DNA of 5,003 nucleotides from Dehalococcoidia bacterium (GTDB lineage Bacteria; Chloroflexota; Dehalococcoidia; JACVQG01; JAHKAY01): positions 1 through 5,003 of the forward strand of contig JASLQE010000361.1 in assembly GCA_030744635.1 (NCBI GenBank). The letters run 5' to 3'. Both the position numbers and the translations under genes were made by a program. Below, piece after piece: positions 4,703 through 5,003 of the stretch. Positions within the stretch are counted from its first letter, which is position 1. Every line of letters starts with the position of its first letter. Below the pieces are notes generated by a model that was given only the letters and a program-made list of their open reading frames with translations, had not been told where the DNA came from and searched no databases.

Positions 4703-5003
4703 TCATAGGGCGTCAATGAACTCCTGGGCGGTGACCACCGTGGCCTGCCGGGGAAATACCTTCTCCATGAGCAGGCGGTGCACCTCGTCATCGCGGTCGC
4801 CGCAGCCATCGGACAGCACCACCACGCCATAGTCCGCATCCGCCGCCCAGCGCACCGTGGACAGTACACAGCCGCTGGTGACTATCCCCATCAGCACCAC
4901 CGTGTCAATGTCCCTGGCCCGGAGCAGGGTGGAGAGGTCGGTAGTGGAGAAGGCACCCACCCGGCGCTTGGTCACCACCACCTCTCTGGGCTGGGGTGCT
5001 ACT
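4703..5003 (-). CDS. isochorismatase-like cysteine hydrolase (N-terminal part outside window)
   Basis: C-terminal half of a cysteine hydrolase of the isochorismatase superfamily. The frame is open to the right edge, so the GTG at 4981 is internal. Seen: 'VVVTKRRVGAFSTTDL', which contains the catalytic-type Lys, then 'LLRARDIDTVVLMGIVTSGCVLSTVRWAADADYG', whose 'TSGCV' holds the nucleophilic Cys, and the ending 'VVLSDGCGDRDDEVHRLLMEKVFPRQATVVTAQEFIDAL'. The third catalytic residue, an N-terminal Asp, lies outside the window. Known members hydrolyse isochorismate, nicotinamide, N-carbamoyl compounds or other amides; the visible part does not fix the substrate. Nothing siderophore-related is nearby, so an amidase role is more likely than isochorismate hydrolysis. 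Cytoplasmic. It ends in TGA at 4705-4703, followed by a hairpin-bearing gap before azlC. Confidence 0.9.
   Translation of the reverse strand, partial: VAPQPREVVVTKRRVGAFSTTDLSTLLRARDIDTVVLMGIVTSGCVLSTVRWAADADYGVVVLSDGCGDRDDEVHRLLMEKVFPRQATVVTAQEFIDAL

Overview
The window is GC-rich, densely coded bacterial DNA with eight protein genes and no RNA gene, insertion sequence or CRISPR array that I can see. The gene set fits an uncultured Chloroflexota lineage (Dehalococcoidia-like): an ArsA-type ATPase ending in an HSP20-like domain with a small companion gene, a lone signal-peptide metallopeptidase, a cysteine-rich TIGR04076-like protein, a MaoC-type hotdog protein and AzlCD. This taxonomic guess rests on gene-family impressions only. 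Recognisable promoters are of the ordinary sigma-70 type, some with 18-base spacers.

Layout. Bases 1-516 (+ strand) hold the 3' end of an ArsA/Get3-family ATPase and a small gene that overlaps it by 35 bases, probably translationally coupled. Everything else is on the - strand, read from the right edge leftwards: the C-terminal part of an isochorismatase-like cysteine hydrolase (4703 to the edge), a palindrome-rich gap, the azlC-azlD amino acid exporter pair (4514-3511), a MaoC-like hotdog protein (3432-2968), a cysteine-rich small protein (2795-2367), a broken PEBP-family gene (2303-1706) and a secreted or membrane-anchored HExxH metallopeptidase (about 1562-510). The metallopeptidase and the ArsA companion converge and overlap tail to tail by seven bases.

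The - strand genes do not look like one pathway. azlC and the hotdog gene each have a recognisable promoter, and gaps of 60-170 bases separate most genes, so several short transcription units are more likely than one operon. Only azlC-azlD and the ArsA pair overlap in the way expected of co-translated partners.

Most notable points: the PEBP gene carries two independent lesions, an in-frame TGA in its signal peptide and a one-base insertion just after its ligand-pocket motif. A five-tract G-quadruplex motif lies just upstream of the metallopeptidase. The azlC promoter predicts a nearly leaderless mRNA. The hotdog protein lacks the usual catalytic Asp. A 9-bp direct repeat flanks the palindromic gap before azlC. 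I see no clear new multi-gene system; the best candidates for undescribed biology are the ArsA companion, the metallopeptidase and the cysteine-rich protein.
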